Below the pieces are notes generated by a model. That model saw only the letters and a list, made by a program, of their open reading frames with translations. It was not told the DNA's origin and ran no database searches. From Aquimarina megaterium XH134 (lineage in GTDB: Bacteria; Bacteroidota; Bacteroidia; Flavobacteriales; Flavobacteriaceae): a DNA stretch of 64,000 bases. The position numbers and the translations under genes were made by a program. Positions within the stretch are counted from its first letter, which is position 1. Every line of letters begins with the position of its first letter. This document shows, piece by piece, positions 44,082 through 52,587 of this stretch. The stretch lies in assembly GCF_000520975.1 (NCBI RefSeq), contig NZ_JACB01000029.1, forward strand, positions 160,078 to 224,077, given 5' to 3'.

Positions 44082-44744
44082 ATGACTTCAAATGGAAAAA
44101 AAATTAAACAATATTTCTCAAAATCTATTTTAACCTCTAAGATCTCGGATAATGAGTTTGATAACCTTCTCAACCAATCAATTAGTAAATTATTCGACAG
44201 AGCGTTGACCAAAACACTTTTAGACAAAAATGATTGTTTAAGAACTCCGCGTCGTATTACAGGACCAAAAATGTATAATATTGGCGGAGCCGAATTTAAA
44301 TTAAAAAAAGGTAAGGACAATTTTATCAGATACATCCCAATAGGAGTAACGATCATCAACTTTACACAACATGAAATCGTATTTTATCAATGTGTATTTG
44401 ACCCCATAACGGAAAATCCTTTAAATGAATCTACCTCATCTTATTTTTATACAGATGTAGTTTCTATAGAAACCAAATCAGAATCAGTAACTCACGAAGA
44501 ATTTACTTTTGGTGAGAAAGTTGTAAATGAAATCCCACTTATAGGAAAACTAATCAATAATGGTACAATTTATCAATATAATGTTTCAGAAAAATTCATA
44601 TTAACAACCTCGGGGAGTTCTAGGATAGAGGTCAGACTTTCTGAAAATGTTATGATCGAAGAGGTAGGAGGAGAGTTTAGCACATCAGATGCAGATAATG
44701 CTATACGTAGTATTAGGCAAATGTTACGAGATAAAAAGAGATGA
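44082..44744 (+). CDS. Unknown protein, possibly PH-like fold (220 aa)
   Basis: No family recognised. I start it at the ATG at 44082. A TTG at 44055 overlapping the upstream stop would add nine residues and give translational coupling. The C-terminal half alternates strands (IGVTIINFTQHEIVFYQCVF, YFYTDVVSIETKSES, KFILTTSGSSRIEVRLSE) and ends in an amphipathic helix (ADNAIRSIRQMLRDKK), a pattern like bacterial PH domains. It is in an operon with the 301-residue TPR protein. Confidence 0.72.
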   Translation: MTSNGKKIKQYFSKSILTSKISDNEFDNLLNQSISKLFDRALTKTLLDKNDCLRTPRRITGPKMYNIGGAEFKLKKGKDNFIRYIPIGVTIINFTQHEIVFYQCVFDPITENPLNESTSSYFYTDVVSIETKSESVTHEEFTFGEKVVNEIPLIGKLINNGTIYQYNVSEKFILTTSGSSRIEVRLSENVMIEEVGGEFSTSDADNAIRSIRQMLRDKKR

Positions 44745-44790
44745 TTTTATAGATACATAATGACCATAAATCGGGTTTGCTTAAACCCGA

Positions 44791-45375
44791 TTAACGATAT
44801 TTTGCTTTTACCTTACTCACAAACTCTGGTGATAACCCCAAATAAGAAGCGATCATATACTGGGGAACTCTTTGTGAAAACTTCGGATTGCTTAACACAA
44901 ATTGCTTGTATAGATGCTCTCCAGAAAGACTACGAGTATACTTTGTTTTATTGATATGAGCAATGTGGGTTTTTTCGGTGATTATTCTAAATAATCTATC
45001 AATTTTAGGAAGTTTAGCAGACAGTTCTTCAAAAGAATCTTGATGTAGTTCTAATACTACTGAATCTTCAATAGTTTGAATAAAATTTTCTGAAGGACTT
45101 TGATTAATTAAGCTATTATAATTTGTAAACCACCATTTATCAATTGCAAAATCAAGAATTCGTTCGATTCCTTTTTCATCAATATAGTATGATCGTACAC
45201 ATCCTTTTACGATAAAATATCTTGCTATACAGATTTTTCCTTCTTCTAATATATATTCTTTCTTTTTGAACTTTCTTACCTTAAGATGTTGATAAAACAG
45301 TTCTATTTCTTCATCAGAAATATCAATATAATTTCTAACATATCCCGCTAGAGTAGTAATCATAACCTTATACAT
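44791..45375 (-). CDS. Crp/Fnr-family transcriptional regulator
   Basis: A 194-residue protein with an N-terminal cyclic-nucleotide-binding-like domain (EYILEEGKICIARYFIVKGCVRSYYI) and a short C-terminal winged helix (QRVPQYMIASYLGLSPEFVSKVK). This Bacteroidota branch lacks clear cAMP ligands. A start at 45363 (MITTLAGYV) is also possible. It is convergent with the preceding plus-strand operon. The 57060 gene is a paralogue of the same length. Confidence 0.88.
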   Translation of the reverse strand: MYKVMITTLAGYVRNYIDISDEEIELFYQHLKVRKFKKKEYILEEGKICIARYFIVKGCVRSYYIDEKGIERILDFAIDKWWFTNYNSLINQSPSENFIQTIEDSVVLELHQDSFEELSAKLPKIDRLFRIITEKTHIAHINKTKYTRSLSGEHLYKQFVLSNPKFSQRVPQYMIASYLGLSPEFVSKVKAKYR

Positions 45376-45534
45376 TGTGAGATTTTTAAAATACTACATC
45401 CTTGACATATTAACAAGGAAAAAGAACATTCTATTTTGATGACAAAACTAATAGCACTTCTTACATATTTAACCTGTATAATCCTTAAAAGAACTCTCTA
45501 CAGGTTTGCAAACATCTTAAAAAATATTCAACAA

Positions 45535-45562
45535 AAAAGACTGTCCTTTCAGACAGTCTTTT
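45535..45562 (-). terminator. Terminator of the 45599 peptide gene
   Basis: AAAAGACTGTC pairs with GACAGTCTTTT around a 6-base loop. It lies 37 bases downstream of the peptide stop and could work in both directions. Confidence 0.85.
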
Positions 45563-45598
45563 AAATTTCAAAGAATCATATTTATTACAACATAATCT

Positions 45599-45790
45599 TT
45601 AGTACGGCATGCAAGTCCCATAACCACCATATGGCGATATAGAGCAATACCAATCCCATTCCCCAATGGCTTGGAAACAATCCCTTCTTGTTCTACATCC
45701 AACAGGATGTTGTATCCCTCCATTAATAGTTTCTTGTTGTTTTTTGTTTAATTGCTGAACATCTTTTAAACTTAGAATTTTTGATAACAT
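45599..45790 (-). CDS. GG-leader bacteriocin-like precursor with four cysteines
   Basis: 63 residues. The leader MLSKILSLKDVQQLNKKQQETINGG is characteristic of short Bacteroidota bacteriocin-like precursors, with cleavage expected after G25. The 38-residue core has four cysteines (C32, C38, C49, C60) and is rich in aromatic residues (WDWYC, PYGGYG), so two disulfides or modified cysteines are likely. No transporter or modification gene is adjacent. A strong terminator follows. Confidence 0.8.
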   Translation of the reverse strand: MLSKILSLKDVQQLNKKQQETINGGIQHPVGCRTRRDCFQAIGEWDWYCSISPYGGYGTCMPY

Positions 45791-46025
45791 AATTTATTAG
45801 ATTTAAATTGAATTATAAAACTTACCTACTCTATTAAAAGGTTTTCGGCTTCCCCCTATATCAAAATATTATCGTTAACAACACTTTGACTTTCTACTCT
45901 AAGGTATAATCTAACAAAGAGAGAGAAAAACATAACTCCCGTATATTAGATAAAATGAGGAGCAAGAAAACACTCGCAGCAACCTATAAAACCTAAAAAA
46001 TTTAGACTAGTTAAAAAAGGTAAAT

Positions 46026-46193
46026 CTAAAATACGTCACGCCCGCTTTGACAAACGCAAAGACTCTCATGAGTTCCTGTATCATCATCTGTAACCTCACA
46101 TTCTCCGCCTTTTACCATTCTCATTGCACTGTGGTTAATTCTGGTAATAGTAATTTTTTTAAGGTCCATCCTTTTGTTTTGATGTTTTTTCAT
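46026..46193 (-). CDS. Class I lanthipeptide-like precursor
   Basis: 55 residues read directly from the sequence. The leader NKRMDLKKITITRINHSAMRMVKGG matches the Bacteroidota class I lanthipeptide precursor type (LKKITI-x-xLN-xxAMxxVKGG). The core after GG carries C32, C46 and C48 and Ser/Thr at 35, 39, 41, 44 and 50, suitable for lanthionine formation. No LanB/LanC-type enzymes or exporter genes are in this window. The start could also be the internal ATG at codon 9. Confidence 0.78.
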   Translation of the reverse strand: MKKHQNKRMDLKKITITRINHSAMRMVKGGECEVTDDDTGTHESLCVCQSGRDVF

Positions 46194-46313
46194 GATCATA
46201 TTAGTTTAATATTTATAAAATAATATACTTTCTATATAACATCGATCATAATTTGTTAGCCTCAATTTAAATAAATTGCGGTAGGAATTAGAAGCTACTT
46301 ATTCATGAAAATA

Positions 46314-48026
46314 CTATCCTAAGTTTTCGATTTTTTTAATATAATAAGAAGGGTTTAAACCTGTTTTGGATTTAAAGTGTTTTGTAAAAGAATTATCACT
46401 TTTATATCCTATTTCTGAAGCAATTGATTTAATCGAAAAAGATCTAAGCTTCTTGTCATTTTTCAATCTTTTTAATACATATTCTATCCTTAAATCATTG
46501 ATATAATCATTAAAGTTTTTTCCTTTATGTATTTTGATAATTTTTGAAAGGTATGTAGTATTAGTTTTTACTTTTTTAGCCATTGTACTTAGACTACAAT
46601 CAGATTTCAAAAAATATTCCTGGTCCTCTAATCTACCCAATCCCTTTAACACATTATTGATTTTATCATCATCAATTATAATCTCCTTAGTATTATCTTT
46701 GGCCCCCATTATTTCTGTTCTGCGCTCAGATTCCAGATTGGATATTTTATCCATCAAATTGTTAAAAATAGTTTTATTTATTTTTTGTTTCCTGTAAAAC
46801 AATCCTCCAACTACTATCAACGATATTAACAATATCAATACTACAATTATACTATATCTTACTTCTTTTTGTTGTCTATTCTCGAGTTCCTTTATAGTTT
46901 CTCCTAACTCTTGAGTATCCTTATTGTATATTTTATTAACAGTCTTATCTTTTTCTTCCTGAAATTGAGCCTGAAGTATCGTATGTTTATTAAGCCAGTA
47001 TTTAGACTTTCTCTCATTTCCGATAGCCTCATTACAGTATGCTAATAATCGATATGCTTCCAAAACTCTATCATTTCTTGAATCTTTTTTTTCTAACAAG
47101 TTTAATATACGATCCAAAGATGCAATTGCCTTTCTGTATGCTCCTTGTTTATAATAACAACGGGCAAGAAAATAATGAAGATTCATTATAGATTTTTTTT
47201 GCTTAATCTTACGAGTATGTACAATATCTTCTACCAGGTGTAAATACTCAAATGCCTTAGGCAAATCGTTTCTATGAAAAAACACTGCTCCTTTTTTAGT
47301 GTTTAAATCAATAGTTCCGATATGATAATTTATAGGCTCGCTAAGTCTAATTCCTATTTCTGCGTAATAAAGTACAGAATCATATTTCTTTTGATCCATG
47401 TATATTTCACTAATAATAGTGATTAGATTGACATGATTTTTACCATTTTTAAAAGAAGAGTTCTCTGCAAGTTTTAAGGAATGCTTACAAACTTCTAAAG
47501 CCTTATCTAATTGCTTCATTCTTCTACGAATCATAGTAATCCCTGAATTTGCAACAATCTCATATTTAATATTTCTATTCTTTTGTGCAATTTCCAAAGC
47601 CTTGTAATAGGAGTCTAACGCTTTTTGGTTTTTCCAATCCTTGAGATAAGAATTGCCAAGTTTTAAATAAATAGCACATAAAAACAGCTCGTAATTAGCT
47701 TGTTTTGCCGCTTTTGCTGCATGGCTAAAATAATATGCACTTCTTTCATAGTTTCCCGTATTGTAAAAAGAAAGTGCGATATAATAATACTCATTGGTCT
47801 TGGCGCTATCCTGATTTTTGAGATTAGAAAGTGCTAGTTCGTAAATTTTTGCCTCTTCTGGCGTAGATGTCTTTATAAACCTCCCCAGTTCTTTAGAGGA
47901 TTTACCAACAAGAGTATCAAATACTGGAACATTATTTTCCTGAGCAAACATTCCAATCATTAAGAAAACAGATAATCCTATAGAAAAAAATAAGGGTTCT
48001 GATAAAAGTCTTTTAAAAAAAATCAT
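46314..48026 (-). CDS. TPR-AraC membrane transcriptional regulator
   Basis: 570 residues from the ATG at 48026. An upstream TTG at 48062 would add 12 residues. It has an N-terminal hydrophobic segment (LFFSIGLSVFLMIGMFAQ), TPRs over about residues 60-370, a membrane helix (YSIIVVLILLISLIVVGGLFY) and a C-terminal AraC-type helix-turn-helix (STMAKKVKTNTTYLSKIIKIHKG, IASEIGYKSDNSFTKHFKSKTGLNPSYYI). This is a common Bacteroidota one-component layout, with the TPRs presumably sensing in the periplasm. Confidence 0.92.
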   Translation of the reverse strand: MIFFKRLLSEPLFFSIGLSVFLMIGMFAQENNVPVFDTLVGKSSKELGRFIKTSTPEEAKIYELALSNLKNQDSAKTNEYYYIALSFYNTGNYERSAYYFSHAAKAAKQANYELFLCAIYLKLGNSYLKDWKNQKALDSYYKALEIAQKNRNIKYEIVANSGITMIRRRMKQLDKALEVCKHSLKLAENSSFKNGKNHVNLITIISEIYMDQKKYDSVLYYAEIGIRLSEPINYHIGTIDLNTKKGAVFFHRNDLPKAFEYLHLVEDIVHTRKIKQKKSIMNLHYFLARCYYKQGAYRKAIASLDRILNLLEKKDSRNDRVLEAYRLLAYCNEAIGNERKSKYWLNKHTILQAQFQEEKDKTVNKIYNKDTQELGETIKELENRQQKEVRYSIIVVLILLISLIVVGGLFYRKQKINKTIFNNLMDKISNLESERRTEIMGAKDNTKEIIIDDDKINNVLKGLGRLEDQEYFLKSDCSLSTMAKKVKTNTTYLSKIIKIHKGKNFNDYINDLRIEYVLKRLKNDKKLRSFSIKSIASEIGYKSDNSFTKHFKSKTGLNPSYYIKKIENLG

Positions 48027-48134
48027 TAGTCCGGATATGATACAACCATCCAAATGTAACAATTACTTTTTTAAGATATTAAGGCCTGGCATAATAGCCA
48101 GACACACAATTAATTTAAGTGATCTTGGTTGATT

Positions 48135-48494
48135 TTATCTCTTTTTGCTACTCTTTGCAAAAGGATTAAAATCCAAACATAATTGCACCCAATACTCGAG
48201 ATCTTCATCCAGATCAAAACCATCTGGGGTAACAAAAACAAAACCTTTCATGGGTCTACCGGTAAAGTCCATGGGCTGGCACCCTTCTTTTTTCATAGCT
48301 TCTTCGGTTGCATCTATTCCTATTCGTGCCATTAGTAAATCCATTTCCTTTTTCTTACTAAAATGGATTCCGCAACACATTTTATTATCGACCATAAAGC
48401 ATAACCCTCCCATCATTTTCTTTTCATAAAAATCTGCCTTTTGTTCTCTAAAAATCTGCCGAATACGATCTGCTATAAATTCATTGTACGCCAT
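48135..48494 (-). CDS. TfoX/Sxy N-terminal domain protein
   Basis: A 119-residue protein of the TfoX N-terminal family: MMGGLCFMVDNKMCCGIH near residue 28 and CQPMDFTGRPMKGFVFVTP near residue 75 are family motifs. Stand-alone N-terminal domain proteins like this have no proven function. A role in competence regulation, as for full TfoX, is not implied. It lies 2 bases downstream of the DUF2461 gene, so both form an operon. Confidence 0.9.
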   Translation of the reverse strand: MAYNEFIADRIRQIFREQKADFYEKKMMGGLCFMVDNKMCCGIHFSKKKEMDLLMARIGIDATEEAMKKEGCQPMDFTGRPMKGFVFVTPDGFDLDEDLEYWVQLCLDFNPFAKSSKKR

Positions 48495-48496
48495 AA

Positions 48497-49165
48497 TTAT
48501 TGAATTGCTTTTAATAAATATTCATTTACAGGACGCATCGTTTGCCAATATGCCATCATTTCTTCGACCAAAACATCACTACAAATCAAACCCGGAGCTT
48601 CTTCTCCAACAAAGTAGAACTGTTTATTAGCAATTAATGGTTCTTTTTTACATGTGTCTTGCCATTCTTTGGGAATACGTTTCATTGTTTCGCCTCTAAT
48701 TTCTCCAAATTTCTGTACAAAACTTTTCTCCTCTAATAAATTTCTAAATACATTAGGTGATTTACTAATCGTAGTTCTTATTTTATGCAATTGTTCTTTC
48801 GATGGGCCAAAACATCCACCCATAATACCTACCATTTCTGGCGAAAATCGTAAAAATATACCCGGGATGCTTTTATCTTTACGCCCTCCATTTGAAATGA
48901 AAGCAGTATAATATAAATTATAGGGAGATTTGCCCTTAGAGAAACGAATATCTCTATTAATCCTAAGTACACAATTCTTAGATTCAACCTGGAGTGCAGG
49001 ATCTAATTTTTGTATTTCCCTTATCATAGTATCAACAAATACCTCAAAAGGTTTTTTCACGCTAGCTTCATATCTTTTTTTGTTTTCATGAAACCAGTCT
49101 TTATGATTATTCTTTGCCAACTCTTTAAAAAAGGCCACAAAATCTTCTGTAAAATAGTGCATCAA
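48497..49165 (-). CDS. DUF2461 family protein
   Basis: A 222-residue DUF2461 protein. Typical motifs are FLKEL-KNN-KDWFxxNKxRYE (here KELAKNNHKDWFHENKKRYE), INRDIRFSKGKSPYNLYYTAFIS near residue 70 and FLRFSPEMVGIMGG near residue 105. The molecular function is unknown. It is followed by the TfoX-like gene (2 bases). Confidence 0.92.
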   Translation of the reverse strand: MMHYFTEDFVAFFKELAKNNHKDWFHENKKRYEASVKKPFEVFVDTMIREIQKLDPALQVESKNCVLRINRDIRFSKGKSPYNLYYTAFISNGGRKDKSIPGIFLRFSPEMVGIMGGCFGPSKEQLHKIRTTISKSPNVFRNLLEEKSFVQKFGEIRGETMKRIPKEWQDTCKKEPLIANKQFYFVGEEAPGLICSDVLVEEMMAYWQTMRPVNEYLLKAIQ

Positions 49166-49202
49166 TGCAATAATTAAAATTAGTAAAAAAACACAGAATA
49201 GA

Positions 49203-49253
49203 TATCTCTTGTCATATTCAACCTTTTCACATTGTTTAATATGACAAGAGATA
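49203..49253. repeat. Perfect 16-base inverted repeat
   Basis: TATCTCTTGTCATATT (49203-49218) and AATATGACAAGAGATA (49238-49253) are exact reverse complements with a 19-base spacer. It lies between the VOC stop and the DUF2461 start. It may terminate the VOC transcript, although no T-run follows directly. Confidence 0.75.
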
Positions 49254-49260
49254 CGAAAGG

Positions 49261-49623
49261 CTACTTCATAGAATGAAAAGCCACTCTATTTCCTTCGGTA
49301 TCCAGGAAAATCGCCATATATCCATTTTCTCCCAGTGAAGTTTTCGGCATCAAAATCTTCCCTCCTGCTTTTTCTACTCGAGCCAAAGGAATAGATAAAT
49401 CATCACCACCATTAAGATAAGCAAATGTACCTTCTTGTGAAGGTTTATTACCATTACCATGGGTAATACAACCTCCTACACCTCCATCCTTATATGGAAA
49501 AAAAGCCATTTTAAAATCCATCTCCATAGGTTGCAGTTCGGCTTCTAAAAGCACATTATAAAATTGTATTGCTCTTTCAAAATTAGTGCTTGGTATCTCA
49601 AACCAGCTAATTGCATTTGACAT
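49261..49623 (-). CDS. VOC (glyoxalase-fold) protein
   Basis: A 120-residue vicinal oxygen chelate protein: SWFEIPSTNFERAIQFYNVLLEAE at the N-terminus and ENGYMAIFLDTEGNRVAFHSMK at the end, with two beta-alpha-beta-beta-beta modules. The usual metal ligands are only partly present (E5, E112 region), so it may be a binding rather than a catalytic member. It is transcribed alone, upstream of the DUF2461-TfoX pair. Confidence 0.88.
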   Translation of the reverse strand: MSNAISWFEIPSTNFERAIQFYNVLLEAELQPMEMDFKMAFFPYKDGGVGGCITHGNGNKPSQEGTFAYLNGGDDLSIPLARVEKAGGKILMPKTSLGENGYMAIFLDTEGNRVAFHSMK

Positions 49624-49715
49624 GATATTATAATTTATTGGTTTCTAATATCTCAAAGGTAAGTGATCCTATGTGTCAAAAAAATTATATTTTTACAAAA
49701 ACATAGGTTTCTAAA

Positions 49716-51107
49716 ATGAAAAAAAACGAAGAGTTATTTTACCTGATTCAATCATTATCCAAAAGTGAAAAGCGATATTTTAAATTAAGCGCACAAGGAA
49801 ATGAGTCTTCAGAATACTTAAATCTTTTTGATGCAATAGAAGCTCAAAAAGAATATAATGAAGCTCAAATTAAAGCTCTTTTCAAAGACAAAGCATTTGT
49901 AACACAATTAACTACAATAAAAAATTATTTAAAGCAACGCATTCTTCAATCGTTAAGGAATTATCATTCTCGAATTTCAAAAAACGCAGAGCTTATAGAC
50001 ATTATTCGCAATGTAGAAATCCTATTTCATAAAGGTCAGTACACCATCTGTTTAAGCGAATTAAGCAGAGCCGAAAAAAAAGCAAAAAACTTTCAACAGG
50101 ATGTTTTACTTTTTCATATCCAGGATTGGAAAAGAAAAGTACATCAAGCATTACATCCCCAGGATTTTGAGACATTTAAAACTATTATTCAAAAACAAAA
50201 AGAAACACTCGAATCTACAAATGAATATATCAGTCTTTTATTGGCCAATATAGACCCCACTCAATTCTCATTATCACACAAAAAAAGTGTTTCGTTACAA
50301 AACAAAACCCTTAAAACACTGCATAAATACAGAAAACAACTCCTTGCCAAGCATACCGATAAAGCAAAACAAACTCTAGAAGACCTCATCAAAGAATGGG
50401 AACAAAATCCTGAATTACTAAAAGAATACTTTGCTATGTATTTTTCTGTAAATAATAACCTTCTTGGTTTTCTTGTGTATAAAAAACAATATAAAGAGGC
50501 TTTTGTAAGAATCTTATTGTTAAAACAAAAAGCACTTGCTGTTGGGACTATCTCTGCAGCTTTGATTAAAGAAAAACTAAGACTCTATAACATAGAACTT
50601 GAAATTCACAGGAACCTAAAAGAGCTACATACTACTCACGAAATCATTGATGAAATTCAAAATTTTATTGAGCTTCATGAAAGCCTTGTTCCAAATAATT
50701 ATTGGCTATCTTTTCGTTTTCAGTTTGCGAATATTTACTTCTTAAAAAAAGATAATAAAAAAGCATTACAATGGATCAATGACATCCTTAATCATCAAAC
50801 TAAAAAAGATCGAAAAGATCTAATCACTTATACTTATTGGTTAAACCTATTGGTTCACTATGAACTTAGTAATGGGTTTACATTAAGATATTTGATAAAT
50901 TCTATGAAAAAGCATCTTAAAAAACAAAAAAACATAGTTTTCTATGAAAAAAACATCTTAAAGTTTTTGTCAAAAACTGTCGAATATGATGTTATAGAGA
51001 AAAGAAAAGCTTTTGCAATACTTAACGAACAACTTGAAGAACATCCAATTCCTAATCATATACTAGGGTATGTTGATTTTAAAGAATGGATGAATAGAAA
51101 TTGCTAA
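49716..51107 (+). CDS. Helical-repeat hypothetical protein (463 aa), Bacteroidota-specific type
   Basis: A 463-residue, Lys-rich, all-helical protein without signal peptide. The start KKNEELFYLIQSLSKSEKRYFKLSA and the block AFVTQLTTIKNYLKQRILQSLRNYH recur in Bacteroidota proteins of unknown function. TPR-like repeats appear in the second half (FANIYFLKKDNKKALQWINDIL). Probably a cytoplasmic scaffold. No neighbouring gene explains it. Confidence 0.78.
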   Translation: MKKNEELFYLIQSLSKSEKRYFKLSAQGNESSEYLNLFDAIEAQKEYNEAQIKALFKDKAFVTQLTTIKNYLKQRILQSLRNYHSRISKNAELIDIIRNVEILFHKGQYTICLSELSRAEKKAKNFQQDVLLFHIQDWKRKVHQALHPQDFETFKTIIQKQKETLESTNEYISLLLANIDPTQFSLSHKKSVSLQNKTLKTLHKYRKQLLAKHTDKAKQTLEDLIKEWEQNPELLKEYFAMYFSVNNNLLGFLVYKKQYKEAFVRILLLKQKALAVGTISAALIKEKLRLYNIELEIHRNLKELHTTHEIIDEIQNFIELHESLVPNNYWLSFRFQFANIYFLKKDNKKALQWINDILNHQTKKDRKDLITYTYWLNLLVHYELSNGFTLRYLINSMKKHLKKQKNIVFYEKNILKFLSKTVEYDVIEKRKAFAILNEQLEEHPIPNHILGYVDFKEWMNRNC

Positions 51108-51212
51108 CTTCTTGAGAAAAATCGAAAAAAGATGTATGCACAATTTTATGGTTTTGACTACCTCCTTCTCGTAGCAAATTCTATTGATTAATTACAATTT
51201 CTTACAAAAAAA

Positions 51213-51258
51213 TTGCGTAACCGAATGATTACATATATATTTGTAACCAATCGGTTAC
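51213..51258 (+). promoter_or_regulatory. Promoter and two operators of the ArsR-SRPBCC unit
   Basis: TTG (51213-51215), 20 bases, TATATTTG (51236-51243) is a full Bacteroidota promoter. Two palindromes overlap it: GTAACCGAATGATTAC (51217-51232, one mismatch) and GTAACCAATCGGTTAC (51243-51258, perfect 6-base arms). Their centres are 26 bases apart. They would let a dimeric repressor cover both promoter elements. Confidence 0.65.
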
Positions 51259-51266
51259 TTAAAATT

Positions 51267-51596
51267 ATGAGAAGAGATGTCTTTCAAGCAATAGCGGACC
51301 CTGTTAGAAGAGAAATTATAGAGTTACTGGCAGACGAAACATTAACCGTAAATACGGTAGCCCAAAAATTTGATGTTAGCCGTCCTGCAATTTCAAAACA
51401 TTTAAAAATCCTGAAGGAATGTGGAATAATAACTATTAACAAACAAGGTAGGGAGCGATTTTGCCATATCCAACCTAAAAACCTTATCCCCGCTTTCTTA
51501 TGGATAGAACAATATCGAAATCTGTGGGAAGACAGACTCGATTCTTTCGAAAATTATTTAACCAAATTACAAACAAAAAATAAAAAAAATGAGTAA
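51267..51596 (+). CDS. ArsR-family repressor
   Basis: A 109-residue ArsR protein with winged helix: RRDVFQAIADPVRREIIELLADE, NTVAQKFDVSRPAISKHLKILKECGII, GRERFCHIQPKNLIPAFLWIEQYRNLWE. I start it at 51267 because the promoter and operators lie just upstream and the family begins MRRDVFQAIADPTRR. An upstream in-frame start at 51213 would fall in the promoter. It overlaps the SRPBCC gene by 8 bases. It probably represses its own operon through the two palindromes. Confidence 0.92.
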   Translation: MRRDVFQAIADPVRREIIELLADETLTVNTVAQKFDVSRPAISKHLKILKECGIITINKQGRERFCHIQPKNLIPAFLWIEQYRNLWEDRLDSFENYLTKLQTKNKKNE

Positions 51597-52047
51597 TCAA
51601 AGTGAAGCAAACAATCGAACCGTAACTTTAAAAAGAACTTTTAATGCGCCTATAAAATTGGTTTGGGAAGCCTGGACTCACTCCGAACATATTGCTCAAT
51701 GGTGGGGGCCAAAAGGAATGAACACAAAAGTAATTGAACATGACTTTAGGGTTGGTGGTAAGTGGAAATACGCTATGCAAATGCCAGACGGAAACGAATT
51801 CATTTCTGATGGGGTGTATTTAGAGATTGTTGAACTAGAAAAAATATGCTCTTCTGCAAACTTCAAACCCATGACAGAAGGGGTTGAAATACAAGCTTTA
51901 TTTGAGGAAAATGGAGATAAAACTAATTTTACTTTTAATGTGATACATCCAACAGAAGAATATTGTGAGCAACAAACAAAAATGGGTATCATGAATGGTT
52001 GGGGTTCTGTTTTTGATAGACTTGGAGAGTTTCTTCAAAAAAAATAA
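51589..52047 (+). CDS. SRPBCC / AHSA1-type protein
   Basis: A 152-residue START-fold protein: TLKRTFNAPIKLVWEAWTHSEHIAQWWGPKGM and the C-terminal MGIMNGWGSVFDRLGEFL match the AHSA1 group that is very often coupled to an ArsR repressor. It is thought to bind small hydrophobic ligands, though its ligand is unknown. It overlaps the ArsR gene by 8 bases and is followed by a GNAT gene. Confidence 0.92.
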   Translation: MSNQSEANNRTVTLKRTFNAPIKLVWEAWTHSEHIAQWWGPKGMNTKVIEHDFRVGGKWKYAMQMPDGNEFISDGVYLEIVELEKICSSANFKPMTEGVEIQALFEENGDKTNFTFNVIHPTEEYCEQQTKMGIMNGWGSVFDRLGEFLQKK

Positions 52048-52064
52048 CCGTTTTTATAAACAAT

Positions 52065-52505
52065 ATGTCTGAAGAAATTAAAATAAGGGAACTACAAAAA
52101 TCTGATGCATTTTCAATAGCTGAACTTTCTGTACAACTTGGCTATCAAATTGATGAATCTCTAATTTTAAAACAGATCACCTCAATAAATTCTAATAACG
52201 ATCATTTTGCATTTGTCGCTGTCTTAAATACGATAGTTATTGGATATATACATGGGTTTATTTCGATTAGATTAACATCTTCCCCTTTTTTGGAAATCGG
52301 AGGGCTTATCGTTAGAAAAGAATACAGAAGGAATAGAATCGCTAGTACTTTGATCAGGCATCTAGAAAATCACGTTAATGATTATAAAACTATTAGGGTA
52401 AGATGTAACGTAAAAAGAAAATCTACTCATGGGTTTTATCTAAATCAGAATTTTATTGAGAAAAAAGAACAAAAAATATTTGAACGAACATCAGATAAGC
52501 CTTAA
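52065..52505 (+). CDS. GNAT acetyltransferase
   Basis: A 146-residue GNAT. The acetyl-CoA motif A is IGGLIVRKEYRRNRIASTLIRHLE (residues about 85-108) and motif B includes YLNQNFIEKKEQKIF. The substrate is unknown. It starts 18 bases after the SRPBCC stop, so it may belong to the ArsR-controlled unit. Confidence 0.9.
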   Translation: MSEEIKIRELQKSDAFSIAELSVQLGYQIDESLILKQITSINSNNDHFAFVAVLNTIVIGYIHGFISIRLTSSPFLEIGGLIVRKEYRRNRIASTLIRHLENHVNDYKTIRVRCNVKRKSTHGFYLNQNFIEKKEQKIFERTSDKP

Positions 52506-52587
52506 ATTAAACTGCTTAGAATTAAAAAAAGTCACTTCAAAACCTATGTTTTTGATATAAGAACATAAGAAGACTTAAAACAACACC

